64,000 nt of DNA from Avena insularis (taxonomy: Eukaryota; Streptophyta; Magnoliopsida; Poales; Poaceae). The notes beneath the pieces were generated by a model. It did not search any database. It was not told where the DNA came from and worked only from the letters and a program-made list of their open reading frames with translations. Position numbers and translations under genes: made by a program. Location: the NCBI GenBank assembly GCA_023614405.1, contig CM042684.1, positions 469,163,650 through 469,227,649 of the forward strand. Reading direction: 5' to 3'. This document shows, one piece after another, positions 32,833 through 45,512 of this stretch; within the stretch, counting starts at the first letter, position 1; each line of letters begins with the position of its first letter.

Positions 32833-35800
32833 TGTAACATCCCAATTTCAGCAACCCTGATTAGTTGTCCAGAATGCAAAAATCAGGGGGAACAAAAACT
32901 TTTTCTTGTGCTTTGGTGCAGTGCTTTCTTGTTGCTTGCTTGCACTTGTGCTTAAGATGTGTATCTTAGGATACTCCTTACCTCACCCTCAGTTGACAAA
33001 AGCTTTTACCCAAAACTATCTTGGCTTACTTTACATATTCTCAAATTTTTTGGCATTTCAAAACAGGAGCCAAGATGCCTATGTAACCAAAACTATTTTG
33101 GTAGCTTCTATTAACAAAACTATGGAGAGATATATAATACAATCTCCTTATGTTTTCAAGATAACACTCAACTAATCTTACCTCTAGTTTTCCCAAAACT
33201 CTTGTTCAAAGCATTTGAATTCTACTCTTGGTAGAGATACCAAGAACCCTCATCTTATTCAAAAATCAACCACTTCAAAATTTCCCCCAACCTTACCCCA
33301 AGCTAGGCTTGATGGTAACCTCATTAGTGGTTATGCTTAGTATAAGATGAGTTGCCTTGATCTGTTGTCTGATGAATTGCTTTGATCTGCTGTTTGACTT
33401 GTTTGCTTAGGAAGTAGTATGAGCCCCTCTAAGAGATCATCACTAGGATCCAGATGCTCCCCAATCATCAACCCCTAAGTAAGAATGCAAACCTTGTTAT
33501 GATCCCTAGCCATTAGGTGATCATCTAAAACCCTTAATCAGATCAATTCTGAGGATTTCCATTCTAGATGTTTCCAAGTCCATGAAGACCAATATCAAGC
33601 ATGGATCTCTTATACTCACTCTACACTTCCCTATCAACCACTTGCTAATGCTCTAATACCTTGCAACTCCTCCAAGAACATTCCCTCTCCTGCTATAGTC
33701 AAAATCCTCAAAACTGCCAATTTTGACTAAGTCTGGAAATAGTTCCAACATCACCTTTTGGAATGCCTCCTTTTCTCAAACCATGTGCACTTTTGGAAAT
33801 GCACTTGAACCATCTTGTTAACCCTCCCAAGGACTACCAAGTCCCACATTGGCCCCTGGTTAGATCCTCCTCCAACCCATTTGTCCATGATGGTTTTGCA
33901 GGCAAGAAAATAACATTTCCAGCAAAACTAGTCATCATGCCTACTTTGGTAGAAGCTCACACTCTCATACAACCTCCTTTGGACCAACTCTCTGCATGGT
34001 TGTGATATACTCATTGCGGTCTATCAAAAACTACTTCACTTGTTCCAAGTAGACCTCTGAGCTTCTTAAACCCACCTGGTTTAGAAGGCTTCATGACACT
34101 TTTTGCATGACAGCCTTATTTTCAACAAAGTTGGCCATCACTTCTAGATCACCTCAAATAAAATTAATTCAAACTCCTCCTGCCATGATCATATATATGA
34201 CCTGGTCTACCTACCCATCTATCCCTTGCACCAAGGTGAGCTCTAAGCTCCAAGATGCAAGCCTGTTTTGGTGGTATAAAAATAACATCACCCTAGATCA
34301 TCAACTCCTTGTTTTCCATCTTATTCAAGTTGGAATTTCATTCCTCAATTTTGAAAATTCTTTCCACACCTTGTCTATCTTATCTACATTGACCCTCAAG
34401 ATTTATCCTAATTATCCATAATTATTAAGGCACCAAAACTATTTAATTCCTTAAATAGTCAAAATCTCCAAAACTCCCTCCATAAAGGAAAGATTGGTTT
34501 TTACCAAAACACTTCGCCAACTTTTGACTCCTGTGAGTCCCACCTATAATACCCTATCTTTCCCTCTCAAAAATAAATATTTTTGAGAATCTTTATTATT
34601 TCTTTTTGCCCATTTTCTAAAATGGCTGAATTGGAATAATAATTGTTTTAAATACTTTTAATCCCCAATAAATCTTGGGAAAATTCCCCTAGGTGTGTAT
34701 TCACATTTGGGACCCTTCCACATCAAAATCCACCCTTGTCCAATGTAAAAATATCAAAGGATCCTCTAGAAATCACTTCTGTCCTTTTGGAGTAATTGAT
34801 TTTAAGAGGACTAAAACTCCTCTAAAAAATCCCAAATAAATCCTAGGAGTCTACCTTTACCTCATCTATCTACCAGCAAAATTTCCCCCTCTGGTCCAAT
34901 GCAAGATTTTGGACTTCCTTCATAAACCTCTAGTTTGATCAATTTGGTCAATTAAGCAAACCACTACTCTAACCACTTCCAAACTCTATCAAAATTCGAT
35001 CAAAGCTCATCCTCAGCACTAGGACACCCCACTGGTCGACCAGCACTATAGCTCCACCCCCAACAAATCCCCATTTTGCCCTTGTACTAGTAGTAAGAGA
35101 GAGATGCAACAAAAATCTTACAAAGATCTACTCCATTTAATTACCATTGATGCCACCACTCTCTCTGAGCTCCAGCACTAGCAAATACCAATACTAACCC
35201 TCTCCACCTCCCCCTGGACCAACCCCTGGCCAGCATTGCCCTCCCCCTTGTCCAAGATGGTAATTTACCCCATCTATTCCTCCCTCTTGGTATAAAGGCC
35301 AGCAGCCCTCCCCCATCTCGCATCTGCCCCTCATCCCCCCCCCCCCCCTCACACTTCCCACTCACCTCCCCTAGCTCCACTTACCTCTCCCCAGCTCTGT
35401 GTTGTCCGAGAGAAGAAGAGGAGGAAGCTTCGGCCTCCTCAAGAAAATCGAGCAAGGCACCTTCCCCTCTGCTCCATTCCCTCTGCATCTCAACCCATGA
35501 GTTCCCCTCCTCCTCCTCTACCTGATGGTGCTCTTCTCTTTGCCCAGGACCCTCTCCTCTGCCGTCGCCATCGAGCTCCGACGAGTCTACACTCGGCCAC
35601 GTCGCACGAGCTTCTTCCCGGCATCAAACTACATTGTGTCGCCCACTGATCTGCTCAGCGCCGTCGACCGCGTCGCTCTGCACCCTCCGGGGCACTTCCC
35701 GAGCCCTCTGGTGAGCTCCCGCCTCCCCTCTCCGCCGCTGCCTATGGTTTCGTCGTCGGTGCTCTGTCCCGCGTAGACGACGAAGCCCCGCCATCCATCC

Positions 35801-38800
35801 CACTTTAAACGGACGGCCAGATCTGGCCGGTACCGCTTTAGCGCTTTCCCTCGCTGACCGTCGGGCCCCGGTTGTCAGGTTTAAGCGCGGGCTCCCGTGC
35901 GTCGTGCTACCCCGCCTTGGGTCGGCCTGCCTCTGTGCGGCCCAGTAGCCCCAGAACCCAGCCCGTAGAACTTTTCTTTTATACTTTTCTGTCCAGATCC
36001 AGAGATGGATTCCCTAGTTTAAATCCAATTAAAATGGTAAACCAAGTCTAAATGCCTAGATTCAAATTTCCGATGGTACTCTAATGTTTTCTCAAATATG
36101 TAGAGGAAATTCCAAGTCCAAATTAAATTCCAATATTTGCTAGTAATTATTCTGCTAAAATGTATCTGGAACACTAATTAATTTCCTCAGTGAGTTTCAC
36201 ATTCCCATTTGAGTTGAACCAAAGACCTACTGGAAGGTATCTGAAATACCTATTCTCCAGCATAGGTCTCACACCAAGGGGAATAGCAGTGTGCCCTTAA
36301 GAAAAATAACAAGATTAGTCTTTAGCTGCCCTAGATAAATTCCCCAGGTCTAACCAAATGTGGTATTGACCTGATTCCAATTACCAGTACCTCATTTTAT
36401 CATTATCTACCAAACCCCAGTAGCTCAGAATTTATTGAGCTCTGGATGAATTTTAGTGATTTAAATACTTCTATAAAGGGTATTTTCACTAAATAAATCA
36501 CTCAAGGAGTTTGGAAACTCCAAAAAGGGTGAATCCAATTCCTACAGAAGGTATTGGACATGCCTAGAACATGCCCTTGTAAGCAACTAAATAGCCCCTG
36601 TAAAATTAATCTGGTGAAATAGAGAAGAATCATACAGAACTGCCTTTGGGAATTTCCTGAGGGTATTCTGGTAATTCTTTTGACTTTATTCCAAATCTAG
36701 GTGGTTCAGTACATCAAGTACTACCTAACCATCCAAGTAAATAATTTTTGGAGCTCCAGAACTTTTCTGGTGAATTATTTCCTCAAACTAGAATTTATTC
36801 CACTATAAAAAGCATAATTAAATCTAGAAAATTGATATTCAAGTGAAACCACTTGTGATGGTTTTGTCTTGACAAGACCTATCTGAGGATATCACTTTTG
36901 CACATTGGTAGCCTACTAACCTCAGAACCCTAATCCAAATGCCTTGTCTCTAGCTTTGACAACTATCTTCTAAGAGAAAGCACCCAGTGGCAATCTTGTA
37001 AATTCCACCATTTGAATCCCAACCTCTCCAACCCCCCCCCCCCCCAAGATAAGTAATAATTCTTATGATTGTTTGCTGTATGGTTTGATACTTGTATGCC
37101 TTGTGTTGATTGTGGCATTGTCTGCTTGCATGTATATTCGATGACGACGATAGTGTGAGTGTCTGACGACAAGAAGGAAGGGATTTCTTATTATTATTTT
37201 ATTGGGTATTCTTGATTATCTGAAGAAGTCTAGGGACTTATTTGCTGATCACAGGAAAGCCACCATTCCTGAACTCTGACATATGTCCTACTCTCTTTTA
37301 CCTGTTTTATATCCTCTTTAGAAATTGCATTACCTATATGCATGTTTTGTTTTACAAATACTGCGATAACAACTTGGCTCCTCCAAGTTATGACTTCGTG
37401 TCCTTCGAGGCACCACCCTGATGTACCTACCATTTTATCCCTTTAGATCGGGAGTATGATGATTAGCATCCCACCCTGTTGGAAAACCCCGGTTTTGAGA
37501 AAATAAACTGTTTTGGGATTTTCCCCACTACAACTGTTTCAAAACGGCTTTGTAAAACCCTGGGAAGAGGCATCGTTCCCAGTGGAGGTTTTAACAAAAG
37601 AAATGGTGATGAGGAGAAATGAGAATGTGATGGGATGTTCTACGCCTTTACTGGAACAATTTTTATCTGCGCAACCACATTACCCTAGGTGATGGGGCTT
37701 AACTCGTAGTTTGTCCGCATTAGCCGAGGCAACTTCTACCATCCTTATAGGGAGAGATCCCTAGAATTCCAGGCAGGCGCCACCAGATCAAGGATCTGAA
37801 GCCTGTCGCTTGCTTCGGCAAGAGTGAGCCTGAACTAACAGGAGTCCGGTGCAACAATTGGTCTCCCACAGACGGTATGACTTAGGTAGTACGGAAGGAA
37901 GTGGAGTCACCAAATTTAAGGTATACGCCAAGTTGCGGCTTGGGTATGCATGTGTACGGAAGGACTATGGTTGGGAGCCACATACTCATTGCCGGGGAGA
38001 ACAAACCCAAGAGGAAAAGCATGCCTTTGCTAGAGTAGACAAGCGAAAGGTTAGGTTTGATTATCCGGACCCCCATCTATAGTGGTAGTGGGCCGTGGTT
38101 GTATCCCGGCGGATGTATTGATTCTTGTGGGGAAAGTGCGCAAACTCTGCAGAGTAAAATCTATTCGAATAGCCGTGTCCACAGTCAAGGACGGTTGTAA
38201 AGGTGTTGGCTAGGAATACCCAAACCGTGCTTGTTTGGGAAACAAGTACGAAGAGGACGAAGGTTCCGGGGGAACCCGAGTTCGAAAGATTTGTTTTGAC
38301 CCGAGGGGTCGAAGATGTTTAAAAAGGGTTTTTACTCCAAAATTGTTTTCAAAACTCTTTTTCAACAAAGATATGGAGATGTCTTGATTTATAAAACAGA
38401 AGCACGTTTTCAAAACTCTTTTTCAACAAAGATATGGAGATGCCATAACTTCAAAGTTAGTTTAGGCTTTTCAAAAGCAACCCCCGATAGAGCTATCTCG
38501 CCATAGCCAGAATTGCATTTCCTTGTTTCACTTATCTTGGTGGTTTGCGAGTACATTCAAAGTACTCACGGCTGTGTCCCTGGCTATTTACATGGCCAGA
38601 CTTTCAGGAGTTTAAGGTGACATCCAGCGAGCTAGGCCGTCTTCCCAGTCAGCTGCCTGTAGGTTGAGGCACGATTGGGATCTGCACTTGGCATTGTTCC
38701 ACTTCTAATGATGATGTAGCCATAATGGCATTTATGTAAGTCGTGTAATCCGTTATGTTTCGGATGTTGTAATGATACATGTCGGTTATGTTCCAAGGCT

Positions 38801-38870
38801 CACTGATCATGGGAACGTGGATGTATGCATAACAGGGATTTTCTCGGATGAATAATCTGGGGAGCCCACA
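32833..38870 (+). mobile_element. 6.0-kb solo LTR (long-LTR Ty3/gypsy type), innermost insertion
   Basis: It starts TGTAACATCCC and ends GGGGAGCCCACA. Flanks TAGCC (32828-32832) and CAGCC (38871-38875) are a 5-bp TSD with one change; the sister LTR near 25769 reads CCCAGCCC uninterrupted. The interior follows the plan of the 9421 element's LTR: AT-rich first half, promoter-like CT/GC block (35340-35780), and a segment with AATAGCCGTGTCCACAGTC (38169) resembling GAAAAGCCGTGTTCATGG (13668). No primer site or pol was found, so it is read as a solo LTR, although 6 kb is long. The reading frame at 35525-35776 is in LTR sequence and not called. Confidence 0.75.
37024..37048 (+). repeat. Poly-C tract and flanking sequence in the solo LTR
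   Basis: A run of about 14 C interrupts AT-rich sequence; a second C run lies at 35336-35347. These are homopolymer expansions prone to sequencing or assembly length error. Confidence 0.6.
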
Positions 38871-39172
38871 CAGCCCGCATGGCCAGGTGGTGTGGCTGGG
38901 CCCCAGCCCCACTCTGTCTCATATTCTGGCTCTGGGAGTCTTCTGGTGAAATAGGATTTTTGGCTTTTGTCCCGTCCAATTCCGAGAATATTCATTTTCT
39001 GACTTTCCTGGAACCAAAAACAACAGAAAACAGTACCGCAATCGTGGCTCTTGTTAATAGGTTAGTCCAATAAATCATATGAAAAGTACTCCAAAGTGTG
39101 GACAAAACATAAGAAAGCAGATAAAACCAAGCATGGAACATCAAAAATTATAGATACATTTGCAGTGTATCA
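38871..39172 (-). repeat. U3 end of the 5' LTR of the gag-protease element
   Basis: It continues the LTR broken at 32832, from CAGCCCGCATGGCCAGGTGG to TTTGCAGTGTATCA, collinear with 25770-26074. The TSD ATGCC follows. Confidence 0.88.
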
Positions 39173-39177
39173 ATGCC

Positions 39178-40673
39178 ACAGTGCCAGCTGCCTGTTTTCT
39201 GCTTTTTTGGTTCTAGGAAAGTCAGAAAATTTATATTCTCGGAATTGGACGGGACAATAGCCAAAGTCAATATTTCATCGAGGGCGACACGGAGCCAGAA
39301 GACAAGACGGAGAGGGGCCAGAGGCTGGCCACACCACCTGGCCGCGTGGCCAGGCCTGGCCCACGCTAGGGGGTGGTGTGGCCGCCTAGGACACCCCCTC
39401 GGCATCCCCTTTCGACTAAATATTTCCTCTGATACAGAAACCCTAAGTACCCGATCAAAATTCCACGAAAGAGTCTGTAGCCGATGTCATCTCCATCCCT
39501 AGATCGGGAGGGATCTAAAGCTCTTCCCAGCACCCTGCCGGAGGGGAGAATTCACCCTAGAGGCCTTCTTCATCACCATGCAAGCCTCCAGTGTGATGCG
39601 TGAGTAGTTCATCCTTGGACTATGGGTCCATGTAGTAGCTAGATAGTTGGTTCTTCTCCTTTGTGCTATCATGTTTAGATCTTGTGAGCTCCGTTCATGA
39701 TCAAGATCATCTATTTGTAATCCTACATGTTGTGTTTGCGGGGATCCGATGGATATTGAGATGCTATTTCAGATTGATTATTGATTCTATCATGTCTTTG
39801 TTATTTGTGATCTTGCATGCTCTCTGTTGTTAGTAGATATCTTGGCCGAGTAGATGCTAGCAACTCCAAGAGGGAGTATTTATGCTCGATAGTGGGTTCA
39901 TGCCTCTAGTAATCTGGGGAAGTGACAAAAATCTCTAAGGTACTAGATGTGTTGTTGCTACTAGGGAGAAAACAACAATCCTTTGTTCATAGAACAATCA
40001 TATTTTTTACTTTACACGCAATGCTTAATGCAATTATCTGTTGCTTGCAACTTAATACTGGAGGGGGTTCGAATGATAACCTGAAGGTGGATTATTAGTC
40101 ATAGATGTAGTTGGATTATGGTCTATGTATAATGTTGTAATGCCCAATGGAATCTCAAAGGAGTCAAGATGATTAGTATATGCATGTATGCTTTCTCAAT
40201 GTTTGTCAATTGCCCCACTGTAATTTGTTCACCCAACATGTCATCTATCTTAAGGAGAATCACCACTAGTGAACTATGGACTCCGGTCCTTTGTTTTACC
40301 ATCAATCTACAACTTCTTACTGTTTTCTGTTTACTTTCTACAAGCTATTACTTTCTTCCACACAATACATTTAATCCTTTGTTTTCAGCAAAATCGGTGA
40401 GATTGACAACCTCACTGTAAGTTGGGGACAAAGTTCTGTGGTTATGTTGTGCAGGATTCCAAGTTGGAAACAACACCTTGGAGGTGTTTCCTTGCTCCTA
40501 CTGGTTCGATAACCTTGGTTTCATAACCGAGGGAAAACTTGTTGCTGTGCTCATCATACCTTCCTCTTGGGGCTCCCCAACAAGCTCGATATTTTAGGCC
40601 ATCAAGCTAACTTACTGGCGCCGTTGCCGGGGAGTGAAGAAGAATAAGCTCCCACGTCAACCACGTGCCAGCA
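39178..40673 (+). repeat. Main part of the 3' LTR of the 17167-40673 element
   Basis: It resumes ACAGTGCCAGCTGCC after the TSD. It keeps the ~125-bp block (about 39250-39385) deleted from the 5' LTR. It also carries the same 69-bp extension (40605-40673), including TGGCGCCGTTGCCGGGGAG at 40616, and ends GCCAGCA directly at TSD CTCGT. Confidence 0.88.
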
Positions 40674-40678
40674 CTCGT

Positions 40679-41330
40679 GTCATCAGGAATCTTTTTACCT
40701 ATTCATTTGGTGGTGTAAAGTGATATCACGATCTTTGACAAAGATTTTGATAATCCTGGATGAATAAAGAGTTTCCTTCATTTTTCAATCATGTTCAAGA
40801 GTGACGATGATTTTGGTAATCAGAAATTTCTCTTGTTACATGTTCCTTGTTACTCTTACGAGTCCTCTCCAAAAAACACATTTCTGTCTTAACCTTATGT
40901 TGAATGAAGAGTGATCCTTCTGTATCAAAAGTAATTCAACAACTTGTTTATCCATATCTTTGTATCCCTAGAAGCTCTACTTAAGCCGTCTAGTGGAGTT
41001 TCATCTCTCAAAGTCTATGGTCAAGTTCTTTCTGTTGTGATCTCTTCCTTTTTAGAAGATTATGCTCATTTGAAACTCCATGGTCTCAATCGTTATGAAG
41101 ACCAGTTATTTGTTACTTTGTAACCATATCCTCTTGTTTCCTTCTCTACGTTGACGTGTTTCATGTTTGTCATCTCAGAGTCGTTTCTGAACACTCCATC
41201 ATGAGTTAACCATGAAATACTCGATGTGTTTCTTAGTGTGTTTCCCTCTTATCCTTAGAGTGTCCCTGTTTCTCTTCCTTCTTCCTACCTATGGAATCTC
41301 AGGTCGATATTCTCGTAAGGGGGATAGAGC
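40679..41330 (+). other. 3' internal remnant and polypurine tract of the long-LTR element
   Basis: This is the continuation of the host interior after the nested insertion. It is degraded, with no recognisable integrase or chromodomain motif. It ends TAAGGGGGATAGAGC (41316-41330), a purine tract immediately before the 3' LTR. Confidence 0.6.
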
Positions 41331-44300
41331 TATAGCACCCCAGTTTTAGCTAATCCTATTTAGGGCTTTGTTTGTGCATTCATGAGCATCATCCCTTAAA
41401 ATGCATGCAAAGAAAATAATGCAAAAACCCAAAAACCCTAGTTTCCTCTTTCTCTCAAATATTCAAAAGGGTTTTGAGTTTCAAAAACTACAAAATGTGT
41501 GGGGCCCAAATGGATTACAGGGGACCCATAATGCTTTCCATATTTCCATAAAGCCTATGGTATTTTTGAAATACCAAAAATAGTTTTGTATTTGAAATTA
41601 CAAAAGAGAGAATAGAAAAACAGATTTGAAAAAGGGTTTTAGAAAAAAAGAGCACAGCAGCCGCAGCCTAGTCGACGCATCTTCCTTTTCCCTCTCTTCC
41701 GCCCACGCGCGCTCATAGCTGGTCCAGCCAGCCCAACCTAGGCCCAATACCCCTTCGGCCAACTCCCCCTTGTTGTCTTCCTCATCGGCAAGCAAGCAGC
41801 TGCCTGGCAATGCTGATGCCGTTTGACGCCTGCCACGCCAAGATTCTTACCTCGTCGTTGTTCTGGAGGAAGAGAAGACCGCGTCAATCCGTGCTTATCT
41901 TCTCCTCAGCCTCTCACTCTCCCCCGACCTCTCTCTCTCTCTCTCTCTCTCTCGTTCCCCTTCGAGGTCGGACCCTAGCCGATCGCCATTTCGAATCACC
42001 GCCGTTAGACACTGCCCCGAGCCTCCTCGTTGCTCATGGGAGCTGCGACTCGTCGATATGAGCTTCCTCGCCGGAGGAATTAACCCCGAACACTAGAAAT
42101 CGACACCATGGTCACCATCTTCTCCGACTTTGGCCACCACCTCCACCATCGATTCTGACCGCCGTTTGCCTCGCCGACTCCTCTAACATGCCCATGGTGA
42201 GCTTATCGTCCTCCTAGACCTCCCCTCTATCTCCCTCTCACGCCGTAGCCACCTCCCGTCGTGAGTCGAATAGCACTGTTGTCGCCGCTCGCCGTAGCCG
42301 CGTCTCCGATGACCCAAATCGAGTGGTGCAACCACCATAAGGTTCGCCTTGCTCTTCCGGTTAGAACGCGCTAAGGTGCACTTACTGGCTCGCACTATGG
42401 CATCACCGGTGACCACCGTCTGGTGGTGGATGCCCTACAGACGTCATGCTTACCTCGTGCTGGCATCATCTAGTGGGTCCCTTTGACCCGTTTGACTTGT
42501 CCAGTGTGGTAAGGTGACGTGGCCCGGGGCCCAGCGGTCAGCCACCATGGCTTGAGCCAGATCCGATGTAAAAAGGATTAAGCGCCCTACTGACGTCAGC
42601 CTGAGCCTGTGCTGATGCAATAATCCAATTTGAATTGGTTAAGTAATTTCAGAAATTGGTTTAATCTTATAAATTCAATATCTACTTATTTATAAGTAGG
42701 AAAAATGTGTATAATATATCAAAATGTTCAGAAAAATGAGATCTACACAATAGACTTATACTCATGCATTGTTCAACAACTTTAGTTACAAGTTTAACTA
42801 GAACAACAAATGAACCCCCGTAGGTGATTCTAGGGTCTCTCTTGTATTAGGGTTTGCACCCCTCGGACGCCGCTTAAATTGCCAAGCATGCCTTAGGGTT
42901 CCATTTCAATACAATTTAAATTTTCATATCATCATTCTTGCTTGAGCATTGCATCAATGACCTATGTTGATTGTTTTTCCCTTTCTTTCCGGTGTTTGCT
43001 TCTTCCCGGTAGAATAGGATGTCGAGATCAAGATTGAAGACCGAGATCAACACCATCGAAGATCGGTGAACAATACTTGACCTACTAAAATCAAGTCAAG
43101 TACAAGGCTTCCGAAGATTTATATCTGGTATCAACAAACAAGGCAAGCATAGCCCCACCATTATACAATCCTACAATTTCAAAAGTATTTCATTCTTGCC
43201 ATGATGCATATGACTGTACTATGGTCGTTTATCGATAGATAGAGTATCCTATATGTTGCATTACTCCCTTTGAGCTTATATTACCTGATGCACTACTCCT
43301 AGCATAAGTAGGTTTGGCTTGTGTGCACTTCTAGAGCTTATTATATCTATGTCTTGCTTAGCCATGCATAGCTATCAGTGTTGGTTCATCCAGAAGATGT
43401 ACCAAATACAGAGAATCTAGTAAGACAGGAGAACAAGGTATACTAATGAGGTAAGATCAGTGGCAAAGGTTAAAAATGCTAAGGCTTGTATGGGAGGCCA
43501 CGGTGGGATATGGTTTTTGTAGTCCTATGCTCTCCACCATAAGGAACCGAGTTCTTTCCTTTGGACCAAGACGAGCATACAGCCACACAGGGTTTATGGG
43601 GACCCCTCCGCTGACTAACTTGTCTAGTAGATTGCATGAGTCACATAGTTCAGCATTCCATTCGACATATGCATAGAAAACATTTTGAAAGATTTGGCGG
43701 GTGAAGGTGCATCATAACAGGTAGGTAAGCATGGACGGGTCCCCTTGGGGTAGATGGCGTCCCTGGTAAAACAACCTCGCCTCGCATCTCTAGGGACCGG
43801 CTTCGGGATTTGATCCATTACGGCGGAACCCTCCTTAGGGTGTGACTCATGGTCTTGGCGAAAGCAAGGTAAAGGTCGTGTCTAACCACCCTCTGTCGGC
43901 CTTCCAAGGAAGAGGGCTAATGTACTCAAATTAAGATTCGGTTAGTATGTGTGGGTAAAGTTGTACACCCCTGCAGGGTTAAATCTTTTCGAAAAGCTGT
44001 GTTCACGGTTATGAATGCTTGGTGACCGGATTCTAAGATCATACAAAACTTTAACCTAATCGTAAAACTTGGCAGATCAACGTGTGCTTAAGGATGCTTC
44101 CTCTTGGGTACGAGGGGGTGATCCTAGTTGTGAGATGAGGATTACTTTGATGGATATCAAAAGATGATGATCAATTCTTCGGAGATGTCACTCTCTTATC
44201 CCCTTTTAAAATGTTCTGATTAGACGAGCTTCTTCTCCCTCTGGTTTTATAAACAAAGATGGCTTTATGCAAAATAACCCCACCAGCCATAAGTCTTGTG

Positions 44301-44708
44301 GTGTACACCCTGTACTCACCCTTGCTTTGTTGATACTTCTGTATCAGAATAAATGTTCCCCTGAAGACAAGTTTAGTATGACATCGACACCGACGAGTAG
44401 CTTGGGGTTCCCGGCCGGTAGCCTGGAATCTATGGGCTGGGACGTCATCATTATGCTTCAGGCCTCTTAGGCCATTTGCTAAGTTTGTATACTTAATAGA
44501 ATAATTTGCCTTCTGTTGTTTGATGTTTGTGGTCAGTGACCTCTGCTTGTAATATTTTGGTTCTTCGCTCAGTTATGAGCTTGCTGTAATAATTTTTGTA
44601 TCGCTGGGTGACTGTTGTGTTACCGATTTCTCATCCTCGAGCTCTAGGTTAACCTTATGTTAGGCTAAGGTCTGGGATTTGTTTAACCCTGATCCCGGGG
44701 GTGTTACA
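41331..44708 (+). repeat. 3' LTR of the long-LTR element
   Basis: This is 3378 bp. It begins TATAGCACCCC, altered from TGTAACACCC, and ends GGGGGTGTTACA before TSD GCCAT. It is uninterrupted and contains a (CT)n tract near 41930-41953 that is shorter in the 5' LTR. Other frames inside are LTR sequence. Confidence 0.88.
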
Positions 44709-44713
44709 GCCAT

Positions 44714-45470
44714 GACCCGGGACTAAAGGGTCTTTAGTCTCGGGTCATGGTATCACCCGGGACTAAAGGACCCCCCCCCTCCCCCCCTCTAGTCCCGGGT
44801 CCTTCCTTCCTCGACCCGGGACTAGAGGCTATTTTTCGGCCTCCGCCATTTTTCGTGCGCTGCCAGACCTTTAGTCCCGGTTCTTATTTAGACCCAGGAC
44901 TAGAAGGTGTTTTGTATGTTTTTAGATTAAAAAACATTTATAAATTTGGAAATTCATAGCACCTATGTAATAAATACAAATAATATATCTATTATTATCT
45001 GAAAAATATAAGGAATCTTAATATATCATCCATATATCTCTTTATATCATGCATCAAATTGTGCCATTCTCATTTCAAAGTGCATTCATTATTTTTTTTT
45101 GTAACTTTTTAAATTGAAAACCATTTATAACTTTTTAAATTCATAACACCTATTTAATAAAACTAAATAATACAAATAATATGTCTATTATTATCAGAAA
45201 AAATATATGGAATTGTGCAATTCTATTTTCAAAATGTATTCACTATTTTTTCATATTTTTGAATTTGACAAAACTTTCAATATAAAAAGTGTGTTTGAAT
45301 TTGAATAACAATTTAGGGGCCTTTAGTCCCAGTTGGAGGCAATAACCGGGACCAAAGATATTTCTCGCCATGCTTAGAGCCGTCAATCCACGAGCCTTGC
45401 TTTCCCGCCATTTCTCTCTGCTTCCCGCCATGTTTTCCTGCCCTTTCCCTCTATATCTAGGTCGACCGGC
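44714..45470. repeat. CACTA subterminal-type repeats and AT-rich spacer
   Basis: Alternating TTTAGTC(C/T)CGGGT and ACCCGGGACTAAAG units occur at about 44714-44900 in both orientations and again near 45320-45350 (CTTTAGTCCCAGTTGG, AACCGGGACCAAAG). These can form short hairpins and resemble CACTA transposase-binding arrays. The middle (44900-45310) is AT-rich, with a local direct repeat of ATAATATGTCTATTATTATC-like units near 44980 and 45177. Confidence 0.6.
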
Positions 45471-45512
45471 ATGGCCATCCACACACATCCACACCTCACC
45501 CCTCTCACAATA

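Larger units (their letters stand above)
24655..39172 (-). mobile_element. Non-autonomous gag-protease Athila-like element, inserted in the 3' LTR of its host
   Basis: The ends are TGATGACCCAC (24655) and GCAGTGTATCA (39172), with TSD ATGCC at 24650-24654 and 39173-39177. The minus-strand 5' LTR is 31706-32832 plus 38876-39172, and the 3' LTR is 24655-26074. The primer-site complement CCCCGGCAACGGCGCCA lies at 31679-31695 and the purine-tract complement CATCCCCAAGCTT at 26076-26088. It encodes gag and a protease with an intact catalytic motif but has no RT, RNase H or integrase, so it needs enzymes from elsewhere. Net length is about 8.5 kb without the solo LTR. Confidence 0.9.
17167..40673 (+). 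mobile_element. Athila-like Ty3/gypsy element with extended LTRs, nested inside the long-LTR element
   Basis: It starts TGATACATTGC at 17167 and ends GCCAGCA at 40673. An exact TSD CTCGT lies at 17162-17166 and 40674-40678. LTRs are 17167-18666 and 24526-24654 plus 39178-40673. The primer site TGGCGCCGTTGCCGGGG (18677-18693) is typical of Athila-type elements of cereals (Sabrina/Wham/Fatima group; exact family not assigned). The internal region keeps gag and protease remnants and a long 3' non-coding part. RT and integrase are absent. Net length is about 6.9 kb without nested inserts. Confidence 0.88.
9421..44708 (+). mobile_element. Long-LTR Ty3/gypsy element (Tekay/Del-like chromovirus type), with nested inserts
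   Basis: The ends are TGTAACACCC at 9421 and GGGTGTTACA at 44708, with a perfect 5-bp TSD GCCAT at 9416-9420 and 44709-44713. LTRs are 9421-14392 (3366 bp after removing a solo-LTR insert) and 41331-44708 (3378 bp). The primer site resembles the initiator Met tRNA complement, and the internal region carries a fossil RT. The internal region is only about 3.4 kb net, so much of gag-pol is deleted. Long LTRs, a TGTAACACCC start and an iMet primer fit the Tekay/Del group. Net length is about 10.2 kb. It was inserted into the CACTA and later received the 17167-40673 element. Confidence 0.85.

Noticed and set aside
35525..35776. 83-codon frame in the 6-kb solo LTR
   Set aside because: It sits in the CT/GC-rich promoter-like part of the LTR and has no domain; this composition gives open frames by chance.
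37024..37048. Poly-C run as a functional or structural element
   Set aside because: It is a homopolymer expansion in LTR DNA with no paired G-rich partner nearby; length may be a sequencing artefact.
24655..39172. Single intact autonomous retrotransposon
   Set aside because: Although it has LTRs, primer site, gag and protease, no RT, RNase H or integrase could be found in any frame between 26075 and 31705, and gag is interrupted.
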